Assembly: GCF_003332305.1 (NCBI RefSeq)
Contig: NZ_QOIO01000039.1
Span: forward strand, 1-52,900
DNA: 52,900 nucleotides
Origin: Microvirga aerophila
GTDB lineage: Bacteria > Pseudomonadota > Alphaproteobacteria > Rhizobiales > Beijerinckiaceae
Direction: 5' to 3'
Of this stretch, positions 1 through 9,270 are shown piece after piece (positions within the stretch are counted from its first letter, which is position 1; every line of letters begins with the position of its first letter). The notes under the pieces were generated by a model, which worked only from the letters and a program-made list of their open reading frames with translations, searched no databases and was not told the DNA's origin. A program made the position numbers and the translations under genes.

Positions 1-1
1 G

Positions 2-58
2 GATCGACCCTGGACGATCATGTCCCTCGGCCTGCGGGAGTGGGCGCACCGGTTCTGA
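2..58 (+). CDS. C-terminal tail of a gene entering from the left (partial)
   Basis: An open frame runs from the window edge to a TGA at 56-58 and encodes about 18 residues ending in SLGLREWAHRF. The residue choice looks protein-like, but the piece is too short to assign a family. The upstream part lies outside the window, so neither the start nor the function can be given. Confidence 0.3.
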   Translation, partial: DRPWTIMSLGLREWAHRF

Positions 59-1222
59 TCAGCGGGACTTGGTATTATATGCTCAATCTGGATCTCCATT
101 TTGATCGAGCTAGCGACGGTGATGCGCTGCTTGGGGTTTCTTGATCCGTGATTGACTAGGTTTAGGAGCTTAAAGACTGAACAAGGAAGTGCGGCCACCG
201 CACAATCGACTCAAGCTCTGTGTCCTCAATTCTGATGCGGGAGCGCACGTGCCTCCGAGGAACACCGCCTCGTCTATGAGCCCGCAGGATTCCCCATCAC
301 CAAGATTCCAGATGGTAAGCAGGCCATGGGCCACACACTCCACGCTCTCCGAGACCTGTTGTACGTTGAGGAAGTTTTATGTGCGCCTAGTTTAGGTGTA
401 AGATAGATCCATTAGCTCCTAACGGCCGAGTGTTGGATGGCGCAGCATCGGGCAGGCTGCGACCAAGCACTCATCACAACGACCGAAGGGGGCCTCACGC
501 ACCGCTGGAAGCGATCCAACAAGTCACTATCGTTGTGAGTGGATCTCCAAGAGCCAGCCCCTTCGTCGCCCATCCCGCCAATCTGACGGGGCGGAAGTCG
601 GCTTCTGAAGGAGTCATTTGCGAGGGCTGCGCGACGTAATCGCCCGCGATCCGAACCCCGCCGCCCACAGGTCGTCCGTCACCACCCATTACTGCCACCG
701 CATGCGCAGCCTTGTGGAAGGCAACCAACCGACCAGTGTGCGGGAGCAGCTCGAAGTCGAGTCGTGAGGCGCATGCACGCGCGAGTCATGTCGAGACACT
801 CGGGATTTGGATCGTTATCGAGGCTTGGCCGGCCACTAGAACCCAGTGCGGCCCCACTCGTCGATCGGGGACCAACCACCTACTCCGTACGAGGGGATCT
901 GACTGGTCACTGGTCTAGGCAGTCCAAGAGCAGTTGGCCAGGCATCTCGGCAGTGGCGCTCAGACCGCTGCTCAACGAACATTCAGCATGGAGCTCGCAT
1001 TGCAGACTGACCATTGCGGGCTCCACAAACCGCACCGTCAGCCGGTAAGTCCTGTAGTCATCTGGCTGCAGGTCACGTACCCACAGGCTGTAGATCTGTG
1101 CGAATTGCTGGATTCTTATCCGGGAACGCGTCTAAGTGACCGATCGCAGATGCCAACTGCAAGCTACGGCTTGCATGGAGGTTACTCTTGGGTGATGTTC
1201 ATGGGGACTAGAGGACTTGCTC
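59..1222. other. Gene-poor stretch before the pilus genes
   Basis: No convincing complete gene is visible on either strand. The short open frames here overlap each other and show no family motif or ribosome binding site. One plus-strand segment (about 229-397) reads through 50-odd codons with protein-like composition (for example KIPDGKQAMGHTLHALRDLL) but begins straight after a stop without a start codon, so it may be a relic of a lost gene. Confidence 0.4.
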
Positions 1223-1786
1223 ATGTTTATTCGCGTTGCAGCGGTGTTGATCCTAGCTTGTGTCGTAATGCCGCCGGTCTGGGCTGCGGGTGTATCCGGA
1301 GAAGGGTCAGGACAATCAGCCCCGCGGCAGGTGTCGTCGGGCGGAGAGCTCCGTTTGGCGCCAGGTTCTGCTGATATTCTTAAGGTTGCTCGGAGCGTGG
1401 GCACAATCATCATTGGAAACCCTGACATCGTAGATGCATCGGTGATCAATGAAAGTACGGTAGCTGTCACTGCCAAGACAGCGGGCACAACCAATATGAT
1501 CCTGCTCGACGCCCAACACGCCGAAATTTTACGTACGACTGTTCAAGTCGGGCCGCGGCCAAGGCAGGTTCAGGTTCTGAGTGGGGACAGGTCGCAGGCC
1601 TACGCCTGCACGCCGAGCTGCAATCCGGATCCTAAGGCGGTCCTGCCTTATGCTGAGACGACTGCCACGACAGTTGTCCGTAATCCAGATGGGACCGAAG
1701 CCAGCACCGTATCTGGAACGACCAGAGCCAATGCTCCATCGGGAACCCCAAGAGCCAATGCTCCTCCTGCCCAGCCCCAACAATAG
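1223..1786 (+). CDS. Stand-alone pilus/secretin N-terminal domain protein
   Basis: The 187-residue product begins with a signal peptide (hydrophobic stretch ending near VWAAG). A domain at about residues 35-110 matches the N-terminal region of Tad/type II-III secretins: a LAPGSADILKVARSV-like opening, then GNPDIVDASVINESTVAVTAK and a GTTNMILLD strand. The secretin barrel is missing; the C-terminus is instead low-complexity, rich in Thr, Pro and Ala, with repeated RANAP units. It is probably periplasmic and may assist the secretin at 2725, 0.9 kb downstream. The ATG at 1223 is preferred over an in-frame TTG at 1217 because GAGG lies 8 bases upstream. Similar short proteins occur in alphaproteobacterial Tad loci. 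Function beyond pilus association is inferred. Confidence 0.75.
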   Translation: MFIRVAAVLILACVVMPPVWAAGVSGEGSGQSAPRQVSSGGELRLAPGSADILKVARSVGTIIIGNPDIVDASVINESTVAVTAKTAGTTNMILLDAQHAEILRTTVQVGPRPRQVQVLSGDRSQAYACTPSCNPDPKAVLPYAETTATTVVRNPDGTEASTVSGTTRANAPSGTPRANAPPAQPQQ

Positions 1787-1878
1787 ACAAGTACTGCGAA
1801 TTCTATAACTACAGAGGGAGAAGGAAGAAGCTTCGACCCTATGATTGAGATGCCTGATGTCAAAATCAGTGGTCTGGA

Positions 1879-2397
1879 TTAGTTGCGTTTGGCTCTGGTA
1901 GTGTTGTCGCGAAGCAATTCAAGATTGTTGTTGACCGTAACACTGGACGGGTCCAGTTCATGCGCCCTGAGGAAGTTGCTTCTTGCTTTAGCAAGGTCTC
2001 CACGGAGCAGATAAGAGTACCCAATATTATTGTAGTACTCTGGCTGGCCTCCGACGTAGCGCCCAGCTTCCCGATACGCCCTGTCTGCCAAGTCGAAGCG
2101 CCGCACGCGATCGTAGGATGCGGCAAGGCCTAGCCAAGCTTCTGCATTGTTGGATGCTAGCTCAACGGCTCGCTCATAGTATCGGGCGGCATGGCCGTAA
2201 TTACCTGCCGCGAACTGTGCTTTGGCGACTGCCAGCACCTGACTGTCGGGGTAAGCTTCGACTGAAGCCGGTAGCTCGAGCGCAGCAGCATCATTGCCGA
2301 AGCTTGATAAACTGCCACCGTTGGCGTTGCAGGCTGACAACAGCAGAGACACCAACACAAGCAGACCGGCCGCCCGCTTCTGTTCAGATCTTTGCAT
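1879..2397 (-). CDS. TPR lipoprotein, TadD-like pilus assembly protein
   Basis: The product has a lipoprotein signal peptide (LLVLVSLLLSAC lipobox) and then at least three tetratricopeptide repeats, seen in AKAQFAAGNYGHAARYYERA, AWLGLAASYDRVRRFDLADRAY and YYNNIGYSYLLRGDLAKARSNF. TPR lipoproteins of this type (TadD) help secretin assembly in Tad/Flp pilus systems, and this one lies divergently beside the secretin at 2725. The internal ATG at 2397 is chosen because a GGGGGG run sits just upstream and because it places the signal peptide at the N-terminus; longer in-frame starts reach 2523. It presumably acts in the periplasm, anchored to the outer membrane. Assignment to TadD rests on context plus repeats. 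Confidence 0.8.
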   Translation of the reverse strand: MQRSEQKRAAGLLVLVSLLLSACNANGGSLSSFGNDAAALELPASVEAYPDSQVLAVAKAQFAAGNYGHAARYYERAVELASNNAEAWLGLAASYDRVRRFDLADRAYREAGRYVGGQPEYYNNIGYSYLLRGDLAKARSNFLRAHELDPSSVTVNNNLELLRDNTTRAKRN

Positions 2398-2523
2398 CCT
2401 CGGCCCCCCTATGACTGCCATACCGGTGTTTTTCGTTCTCGGAATGGCTGTTCGCCTTGCACAGCGCGATAGCATCAAATACCCGTGTGTAGCAAATGGG
2501 TTTGATTCGCCAAGAGGCGGCAT

Positions 2524-2724
2524 GGCTTCGTTCGTGCTCCAAGGTCGTTTCCTCAGGGGATAAATGTCGGCTACTTGGTCTAAGATCTAGGTTCCAGATT
2601 TCCGTCGATTATGTTCTTGTTAACTATGTTTTCATTATATTTTGGTGAAGTTTTAGGCTGCCTGCCTAAGTAGATTAATGCGCTGGATCAACCTAAACTA
2701 TCGCAGCAAGCGCGTGGAGTAGAT
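2524..2724. promoter_or_regulatory. Divergent intergenic region of the pilus genes
   Basis: This 200-base AT-rich spacer separates the minus-strand TPR lipoprotein from the plus-strand secretin and must carry the promoters for one or both. No consensus -35/-10 pair or operator could be named with confidence. Confidence 0.35.
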
Positions 2725-4230
2725 TTGGAAATGCGAGCAACCGATCGTTCCGCGTCCAGTGCCGTGTCAAGTGCGACTTGGTCCACGTTCGTGTTCCTCG
2801 TTCTCAGCGCAGTGGGTGCCTTGGTTTTAAGTTCGCCCCTTGAGGCACAGGAACGTCTTATCCGGTTCAGCAGTGGCCGCGCGATGGGGCAGATCAATGT
2901 CGCCCGCGGCCAGTTTCTCACCGCTCGGACGGTCGAAGACGTCAGTCGGGTGGTGGTGGGCGATCCTGAGATCGCCACAGCTGTCCCACTGACAGGACGC
3001 ACATTCTATGTTCTCGGCAAGACTGAGGGTCGGACAAACGTGGCCGTGTTCGGGGCAGATGACACGCTGCTCGGCACAATCAGCGTGGAGATTGGTGCTG
3101 ATACCCCCGATCTTGCAGGGTCGATCCGGGAGAGTATCCCGCAGGCCAATGTCCGGGTTGAGACCGTCAATGGGCGTCTTCGCCTGAGTGGCACCGTCCC
3201 GGATGCGATTGCCTTGCGCAAAGCACTGGAAATCGCCGAGCAGTATGGATCCGATGGCGTGATCAACGCACTGCGTGTCACCGGCGGGCAGCAGGTCATG
3301 CTGGAGGTGCGATTTATCGAAGCCAGCCGGAGCGCCGGGCGAGAACTCGGCATCAGTTGGTTTGTCAGGCGGCAGAACGACAACAGTGGGCGGGGATTCG
3401 CGACCGGAAACGCATCCCCCACATCTGGCCTTGTTGTGAGTTCCTCTTTGCCCAGCGGAAACGCTCCCTTCGGCGCGCTGGTTGCTCAGGTCCTCGGCGG
3501 TGGCATCAGTGCCGACGTTCTAGTCCAAGCCCTGGAGGACAAGGGGCTGGCGCGGCGCTTGGCGGAGCCCAACCTCATCGCTTTGTCTGGTGAGACGGCG
3601 AGCTTTCTGGCTGGCGGCGAGGTTCCCATTCCGATTTCGGGGAACGACGGACAGATCTCAGTCACCTTCAAGGAATACGGTGTTCGCCTCAACTTCACGC
3701 CAGTTGTGCTGGAAAACGGTTTGATCAATCTCAAGCTGCAGCCTGAAGTGAGCCAGGTCGACCCTGCCACCCGAGTCACGGCGGGAGGTGTTTCGGTCCC
3801 GGGCTTTATCACGCGGCGTGCGAGCACCATGATCGAGGTCCGGGACGGCCAGAGTTTTGCAATGGCCGGACTTCTTCAAAGTCTCAACAGCAGGACACAG
3901 GATCAGATCCCCTGGATTGGTCAACTCCCGGTTCTAGGAGCGCTGTTCCGCTCGTCATCCTTCCAAGAGGAAGAAACAGACCTCGTCATCATTGTCACCC
4001 CTCGTCTCGTCAGGCCGACAAAGCCCGGGCAGCCCTTGCGCACGCCACTTGATGGCACCAAACCCAGCAATGATCCGGAATTCTTCCTGCTCGGTCAGTT
4101 GGAGGTTGATAGCGACATGCAGCGTCGCTTCGTCGAGGGTACAGGAGTGATTGGGCCCTATGGTCATATCGTCGAGCTACCCGCGAGAAAGCGCAATGTC
4201 AGAAAAAAAGTTATCACAACAAAGTACTAG
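2725..4230 (+). CDS. cpaC: CpaC/RcpA-type secretin of the Tad (Flp) pilus
   Basis: This 501-residue protein forms the outer-membrane ring through which Flp pili are extruded. A signal peptide ends near PLEAQ. It is followed by the pilus N-terminal domain (about 43-120: VARGQFLTARTVEDVSRVVVGDPEI), a BON-like segment (about 130-195) and the secretin domain (about 200-430). The last carries the diagnostic VPIPI, FKEYGVRLNFTP and IPWIGQLPVLGALFRS motifs and ends in DLVIIVTPRLVRP. Length is normal for CpaC. A TTG at 2725 lies 5 bases after GGAG and an ATG at 2731 lies 11 after it; either could be the start. The small lipoprotein at 4196 overlaps its end, so the two are probably cotranscribed. Other Tad core genes are not in the window. 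Confidence 0.92.
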   Translation: MEMRATDRSASSAVSSATWSTFVFLVLSAVGALVLSSPLEAQERLIRFSSGRAMGQINVARGQFLTARTVEDVSRVVVGDPEIATAVPLTGRTFYVLGKTEGRTNVAVFGADDTLLGTISVEIGADTPDLAGSIRESIPQANVRVETVNGRLRLSGTVPDAIALRKALEIAEQYGSDGVINALRVTGGQQVMLEVRFIEASRSAGRELGISWFVRRQNDNSGRGFATGNASPTSGLVVSSSLPSGNAPFGALVAQVLGGGISADVLVQALEDKGLARRLAEPNLIALSGETASFLAGGEVPIPISGNDGQISVTFKEYGVRLNFTPVVLENGLINLKLQPEVSQVDPATRVTAGGVSVPGFITRRASTMIEVRDGQSFAMAGLLQSLNSRTQDQIPWIGQLPVLGALFRSSSFQEEETDLVIIVTPRLVRPTKPGQPLRTPLDGTKPSNDPEFFLLGQLEVDSDMQRRFVEGTGVIGPYGHIVELPARKRNVRKKVITTKY

Positions 4231-4510
4231 GCGTCGGCTTTGGATGCTCGCCTGTGTTGTGCCTATAGTCGGGCTTGGGGGTTGCGTGGATTACCTGAAG
4301 CACAGCGACACGGTCACCTTTGCAGCGGGCGACGCTCAGGACTGGAACAAGGTTGTCCATACCGCCGATCCTTGGCCGCCTTATGTCACGAATACCCGCA
4401 TTCCTGGAGATGGACGTCGCACTGCCACAGTGATCCAGCGCTATTCGACGGGCAGCGGATCAGCAGCACCCACGGCAGATAACTCAGCCGGTGCAGGAAC
4501 TCCCGAGTAG
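4196..4510 (+). CDS. Small pilus-locus lipoprotein
   Basis: A 104-residue product starts at ATG 4196, inside the 3' end of the secretin gene, which implies translational coupling. It opens with a charged stretch and then a lipoprotein signal (VPIVGLGGC). The mature part contains a DTVTFAAGDAQDWNKVVHT segment followed by ADPWPPYVTNTRIPGDGRR and a conserved-looking VIQRYSTG. I recognise this N-x-V-x-x-DPWP arrangement as typical of short lipoproteins encoded beside cpaC in Rhizobiales Tad clusters, but no biochemical role is known to me. It is probably an outer-membrane accessory of the secretin. Confidence 0.7.
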   Translation: MSEKKLSQQSTRRRLWMLACVVPIVGLGGCVDYLKHSDTVTFAAGDAQDWNKVVHTADPWPPYVTNTRIPGDGRRTATVIQRYSTGSGSAAPTADNSAGAGTPE

Positions 4511-5319
4511 GCGTACCTGACGGGCGTCGGACGAGCTCCCAAGCACGTGAATATTCAGTGGTCGGATGTCAAAGACACTTGGTGTGTCTTTGTCTTTCGT
4601 ATAATTGCGCTCATAGCTCCCCACCGCCCGTTTACAGGGGTTGCCTCACAGAGAAAGACCCCACGCGTTACCCCTCGCAGGTTCGAGCTTGATCGAAACA
4701 AACTTGGGCTAAAATGCCCGCGCCGCCATCACGTGTTGGTTGGTGCGTACCTTCGTGAGCTAGTGAGGGCTGCGGCTCTGTTCATGCGGATTGTGCCGAA
4801 CCTCATCGACACCGTGGCAATGGCAGACGGGGAGAGCAGGATTGGAATGGGCACGAGATGTGTGGGTCATTCGCCGGCAACAGTGAAGTGAAGTGCTTCC
4901 AGCCTTGCCGTGGGCGAGGCGCAGGCACCACGAAGAGGATATGTGGTCGTCTGTGAAGGATTGGCCGTCGGATTGGAAAGCGCCTGAGGTGGCAGATTAA
5001 CAGAGGAGCAGAGGCCCCCAACTCTCCTGTTCCTGATTTGAATTTGGAGATGCTAAACTCTTCAGCCAATCACAATCAGCTCTCTGGGCATTGATCATAT
5101 CGCCGCCTCATCACTGATCTCCGAGGGCAACTCGCTGCACGAGATTGCCATTCTCAATCACAGACGCGATCACCAAACGCAGGAAGCCTGCCAAAAGTGC
5201 GATTTCTCTTACGGATCTGGGCCACTTGACGGCCTAGTCGCGTCGGGACGTCAAGTGTAGGGGAGTTCTTCAAGGCGACTCTCCAGGGATTGTTTCGCAG
5301 GAACAGCCCCGCTTTGCAC
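4511..5319. other. Intergenic region without a recognised gene
   Basis: About 800 bases separate the secretin operon from the Flp pilin. The short open frames on both strands lack ribosome binding sites and family features. Where a complete Tad locus would carry further cpa/tad genes, nothing of them is detectable. Confidence 0.45.
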
Positions 5320-5475
5320 TTAGAAGCCGACGATGTTGAACATGGACGAGACGGTCGTGCCAGTTGCCCGGACCACGGCGATGATCACACCGGAAATCAG
5401 CGCAATGATGAGACCATACTCCAGTGCAGCCGCGCCGGACTGATCCTCATAGAGTTTGGTTAGAATGCTCAACAT
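5320..5475 (-). CDS. flp: Flp-family type IVb pilin
   Basis: The 51-residue prepilin has the standard layout of Flp: a short leader with a cleavage glycine (DQSG), then AAALEYGLIIALISG, in which the glutamate at mature position +5 and the following tyrosine are the hallmark of type IVb pilins, then a hydrophobic helix and a short tail. It polymerises into the Flp fibre after processing by a prepilin peptidase (not encoded here). The ATG at 5475, preceded by AGAGG, gives the usual pilin length; an upstream in-frame start at 5547 would add an unlikely Cys-rich extension. The gene stands alone and faces the secretin operon. Confidence 0.92.
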   Translation of the reverse strand: MLSILTKLYEDQSGAAALEYGLIIALISGVIIAVVRATGTTVSSMFNIVGF

Positions 5476-5921
5476 AGGTTGCCTCTGGCAGGGGCAAGGC
5501 TTGCCCTGTGAGATCGTTCTTTCGTCCTTAAAGAGATCATCCCGCATTTAGACTGATAGAGCAACAAGCCATTCTCCGTCTCGCGGAGAAGGAACGCCAC
5601 AGTTTTTCGGTGTCGCCTTTGTAGAATAGTCCAGCTTACGTTAGCTGGATCCATCTGCGCGCATGAAATTGATAGGCCGCGCCGCGTATCAGTTCATTCC
5701 GAAAAGCTTCAATATAGGCAGCGTGGCTTTTTGTATTCATCTCAATTTGAGCTGGTGCGACTTTGGTGAGGTGTCTGCCGAGCTGTGATTGTACTAATGA
5801 ACAAGCACCGAGATAATGATAATGTGGCTTCCACTGGTCTGTCTTAAGCACTAACCTCTGGGTCAGAGAACGCAAAGCGTTCAACAATGACCAGATGGCT
5901 TTGACAAGGAATATTTGTCTG
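5476..5921. other. Intergenic region upstream of flp, with a doubtful small ORF
   Basis: This spacer must contain the flp promoter (minus strand). A minus-strand frame with its stop at 5636 encodes a protein-like stretch (ending HAAYIEAFRNELIRGAAYQF and a short tail); an ATG at 5740 would give 34 residues. No good ribosome binding site or homology was recognised, so it is not called as a gene. Confidence 0.3.
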
Positions 5922-6617
5922 ATGAAGACCGCTCGCGTTTTCCTGCTTCCCACCTCCTTGGCCCGCCTAATCGAGCGGGAGCGGGGAGGCCGGCGCTTCG
6001 TAGAAGGGTACTTCCCCGTTCATCACGGGCGTGCTGCCCATGTGCAACTCGGAGGCGGCGCCAGCAGCCTCGTTCTGGTTTCCAGCTTGGCTGGTGAACC
6101 ATCGGAGGATTGGGCCGATCTCCCCCGAGTTCAGGCGGAGGCCCTGCTGGAGCTGACGTCGGGACGGGTAGAGTACGCGCTGACGAGTATATCCTACGGT
6201 TCCCGCGACATTCTCCTCAGCCGGGTTTTTGAGCCAGGGCCTCTCGACTTGATTACCATCGCCTTTAACGGAAAGGAGGAGGCGCAGGACTTCCGTCCGT
6301 TGCCTTGGTTTGGCCCGGAAGTTACGGCTGACGCAGCCTATCAGAATCGCACCATTGCTCTTCAGGGGCTTCCGGCTGTGCTGGAAGTGCAGCTCGCCAA
6401 CGAAGCCCTGGAGAGCCTGCTTGATGTTCTGGAGAGCCGGACCTTTTCCCAGCAGGAGCCAGACTCTGAAGCAGCGGAAGCGGTAGCCCCGCGACAGCCC
6501 GCAAGTTCAATGGCTGAGCCTGAAACACTGACTGATCCTCAGGAGGCGGAGGATTCAGACATTGAAGATAGTGTCATACGGGGACTAGCGCGCTCTCTCC
6601 GGTCTTACCGCAGCTAG
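5922..6617 (+). CDS. Degenerate CYTH-domain-like protein, copy 1
   Basis: The 231-residue product is a paralog of the protein at 21766. Residues 1-170 follow the order of a CYTH (triphosphate tunnel) domain: an N-terminal strand FLLPTSLARLI, GYFPVHHGRAAHVQL, a PRVQAEALLELTSGRVEYA helix, and a C-terminal block DLITIAFNGKEEAQ then PLPWFGPEVTADAAYQNRTIA. That block resembles the family's E-x-E, PPWLG-x-EVT-x-D-x-x-Y-x-N segment. The N-terminal ExExK signature needed for triphosphate chemistry is absent, so enzymatic activity is doubtful. The C-terminal 60 residues are acidic and end in a conserved IEDSVIRGLARSLR motif shared with the paralog. ATG 5922 is chosen because it aligns with the paralog's start. 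The CYTH assignment is my inference from motif order. Confidence 0.6.
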   Translation: MKTARVFLLPTSLARLIERERGGRRFVEGYFPVHHGRAAHVQLGGGASSLVLVSSLAGEPSEDWADLPRVQAEALLELTSGRVEYALTSISYGSRDILLSRVFEPGPLDLITIAFNGKEEAQDFRPLPWFGPEVTADAAYQNRTIALQGLPAVLEVQLANEALESLLDVLESRTFSQQEPDSEAAEAVAPRQPASSMAEPETLTDPQEAEDSDIEDSVIRGLARSLRSYRS

Positions 6618-7009
6618 CATGTGCAAGTCTGCGCCTTCGGTCGATCATAGGAATTGTCACGTCGGCATACTAGGACAGGTGGGCGAGGAGCCCATGGGGC
6701 GCGGTGGCCGTACGTTAGAACGGCTGCTGGTTATAATGATCGTTAGCCGGAACGTCGCTGATTTGCTGGCTTTCGGTTCCAAGAACGGGAGGCTTGAGGT
6801 TTAATCGGGCAACCGAAGCCCACCCTTCCTGCTCGTGCTGGCTCGCGATGGAGCGGGATCAGTTCAGGCGTGTTGCGCCGGTGCGCGACCGAGTCAAATT
6901 TGGCCGGGAACCTGCCGTCGGATCAGCCAGCTTTCGCGCAGTCTCAAATGCTCGTTTCCACGCTTCAGATCAAGCCTCGATTGAGCGGGCTGAGTATTGG
7001 AGTCATCTC
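6618..7009. other. Convergent intergenic region
   Basis: About 390 bases lie between the CYTH-like gene and the convergent spermidine-synthase-like gene. Nothing gene-like or repeat-like was seen, and no clear terminator hairpin followed by a T-run was found. Confidence 0.4.
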
Positions 7010-9241
7010 TCATTGATGTGGCCTCATCCTGCGCCAAACCGCGCCGATCACATCTGCATAATCATCCGTCCATGGCTGAATACCTGACCTCGCCTCATAG
7101 CGCTGCCAACCGGACCGAGTGGCCAAGTCGCCAACATCCTCCCCTGATCGGGACAGCACAACCACTTCAGAGTCTGTGATGTATCTCCCGACATTAGTTC
7201 TGCCTTCAGGCCCACCTCGAAACACTGCCAGACCGTTCGCACCGCCTACGGCCGCAACGACACTGGCGAGTTCCATATTGCGGTTGGAGATGTGGAGCAC
7301 GAGAGAGCCGCGTGCGCTTAGCTTTCTTACATAGAGTGCTATTGCCTCCTGCGTCATTAAGTGGATGGGAATAGCGTCTGAGCTGAAAGCATCCACAATG
7401 AGGAGGTCGACAGAACCGTCCTCAGCGCCTGCCACCGTGAGGCGCGCGTCACCTAATACAATGGGTGCATCGGGAGCACAGCTTGAAAGGAAAGTAAAAC
7501 GGGAGGAATCCTTGACAATGTTGATCACGGTGCGGTCAATTTCGTAGAACGTCCAGGATTCACCTGCTTGTCGGCGGCACGCAAGCGAACCCGTGCCGAC
7601 ACCGATGACGGACACATTGTTTAGGCGACCTTGTGCGGCGCGGATGGCCTCAATTGCGTGGGAGATATTGCCACTGGTGTGATTATACGTAATCGCCTCC
7701 AGTGGACCTTCAAACAGGCGGCCGTTCTCATCACGGATCTTCTGAGCCCCATGCAGCGTGGTGCCGTGGCTCAGTAGCCTGAACTGGCCGTCGCTCGTCG
7801 TCGCGACCCTATGGACGCCGTAGAAGGAACGAATTGTTTCCGCCTCTTCATCTCCGAGGCGAGCTGCGGCGAGGATCAAGAAGACGGCAGCGGATAAGCC
7901 TGCAAGTCGGGCCGGGTGTTTGAATTGAAGCATCAACACCAAACTCAGACCGATCAGTATGGCGGTTGGGTTTGCTGATTCCGGTTGGGAGACAGCCCTC
8001 GATGCAACGAAAAGAGCGACGGCGATCATCCCGCCAGCAACAACGATGAACCCAATTGTCTTAAGGGTGCGGCTCCTGTTCTTTGCCTCAAACAGACCCG
8101 GATGGCAAAGAATGCTTGCAAGCAGCAGCGGGTACTCGAGGATTGACGAGAACAGGTGGGGCGCAAGCAGTCCGGCGAAGAGGCCGCCCAGCACCCCGCC
8201 AAACGACATCCACATGTAGAACTCGGTGAGATGCTGCGCGGGCGGGCGTCGTTTGGCCATTTCACCGTGGCAAACCATGGCGGTAAGGAAGAAGCCGACC
8301 AGGTGAAGTGGCAACATCATCTGCCAGTCTAAATGCAGACCGAGTAAAACTGGGGCAAGGAGGAAGCCCACAACGATCGGATGGAGCGACAACATCCGAT
8401 CGTGGCGCAGGAAGGGTTTGCGTTGGAAAACGATGATAAACGACAACAGAAAGAGCGCGAGGGGGATTACCCAGAGAAGCGGTGCGGCGGCGACATCCGT
8501 CGAAACAAAGGCCGTGACGGCGACAAGCAGCGCACTTGGCACGAAAGCGAGGGCCGTCCATGTCGCTCTATCGCCCCAACCGGGGACGGTGGCTTTGTCG
8601 TTTCTCGTTTGAAGAACGGTGGCGGTTGGAGGAATGCGACCGACAAGGCCTGCTGCAATGGCCACTCCTACAATCAGTAGGGCAAAGCCTGAAGTCCAGA
8701 CGTGCACCTGTTCCGACAGTGGAAGGCTGGGCTCAATCAGGAAGGGATATGATAGCAGCGCTAACAAGCTCCCGATGTTGGAGGCTCCATAAAGGAAGTA
8801 AGGATCAGTGGCATGGGAATGCCCTGTCCGGGCGAACCACGCTTGAAGCAGTGGTCCATTTGCCGAGATGGCAAAGAAAGGCAAGCCGACGGACACGGCG
8901 AAGATGCCGACAAGCCAGAGCGCCTGCCCCTCTTCGGGCGGCTGGCCCAAATCGGTGGGAAGACCCATTGGCAGTGCCAAGGCAAATATCAAACCCATCA
9001 TTGACAGGTGGACGAAGGCCGCTCGGCGGGGCGTCAACCACGTGGTGATCACGTGCGCATACGCGTATCCCGTCAGAAGGACCGCTTGGAAGAACACCAT
9101 GGCGACGGACCAAACCGCCGGGGTCCCCCCGAGTTTCGGCAACACCAGCTTGGTGAACATTGGCTGGACCGAAAACAGCAGGAAGGCCGACAAGAAGAGG
9201 GCTATGCAGAAAAGCGGGCAAAACGATGAGCGGTGCTCCAA
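7010..9241 (-). CDS. Membrane-embedded spermidine synthase-like protein (MFS/spermidine synthase fusion type)
   Basis: The 743-residue protein has two parts. Residues 1-470 contain about a dozen hydrophobic helices, opening with CIALFLSAFLLFSVQPMFTKLVLPKLGGTPAVW, the usual start of this family. Residues 480-743 form a Rossmann methyltransferase-like domain of the polyamine synthase type: VIGVGTGSLA (nucleotide loop), YEID, VLGDAR and VDLLIVDAF. Proteins of this build are common in Proteobacteria; their substrate is not established and true spermidine synthase activity is not assured. The start is a TTG at 9241; no in-frame ATG lies nearby. No partner gene is adjacent. Length is normal for the fused family. 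Confidence 0.8.
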   Translation of the reverse strand: MEHRSSFCPLFCIALFLSAFLLFSVQPMFTKLVLPKLGGTPAVWSVAMVFFQAVLLTGYAYAHVITTWLTPRRAAFVHLSMMGLIFALALPMGLPTDLGQPPEEGQALWLVGIFAVSVGLPFFAISANGPLLQAWFARTGHSHATDPYFLYGASNIGSLLALLSYPFLIEPSLPLSEQVHVWTSGFALLIVGVAIAAGLVGRIPPTATVLQTRNDKATVPGWGDRATWTALAFVPSALLVAVTAFVSTDVAAAPLLWVIPLALFLLSFIIVFQRKPFLRHDRMLSLHPIVVGFLLAPVLLGLHLDWQMMLPLHLVGFFLTAMVCHGEMAKRRPPAQHLTEFYMWMSFGGVLGGLFAGLLAPHLFSSILEYPLLLASILCHPGLFEAKNRSRTLKTIGFIVVAGGMIAVALFVASRAVSQPESANPTAILIGLSLVLMLQFKHPARLAGLSAAVFLILAAARLGDEEAETIRSFYGVHRVATTSDGQFRLLSHGTTLHGAQKIRDENGRLFEGPLEAITYNHTSGNISHAIEAIRAAQGRLNNVSVIGVGTGSLACRRQAGESWTFYEIDRTVINIVKDSSRFTFLSSCAPDAPIVLGDARLTVAGAEDGSVDLLIVDAFSSDAIPIHLMTQEAIALYVRKLSARGSLVLHISNRNMELASVVAAVGGANGLAVFRGGPEGRTNVGRYITDSEVVVLSRSGEDVGDLATRSGWQRYEARSGIQPWTDDYADVIGAVWRRMRPHQ

Positions 9242-9270
9242 CCCGAAAATGCCATGAGGAGGTGATTTTC

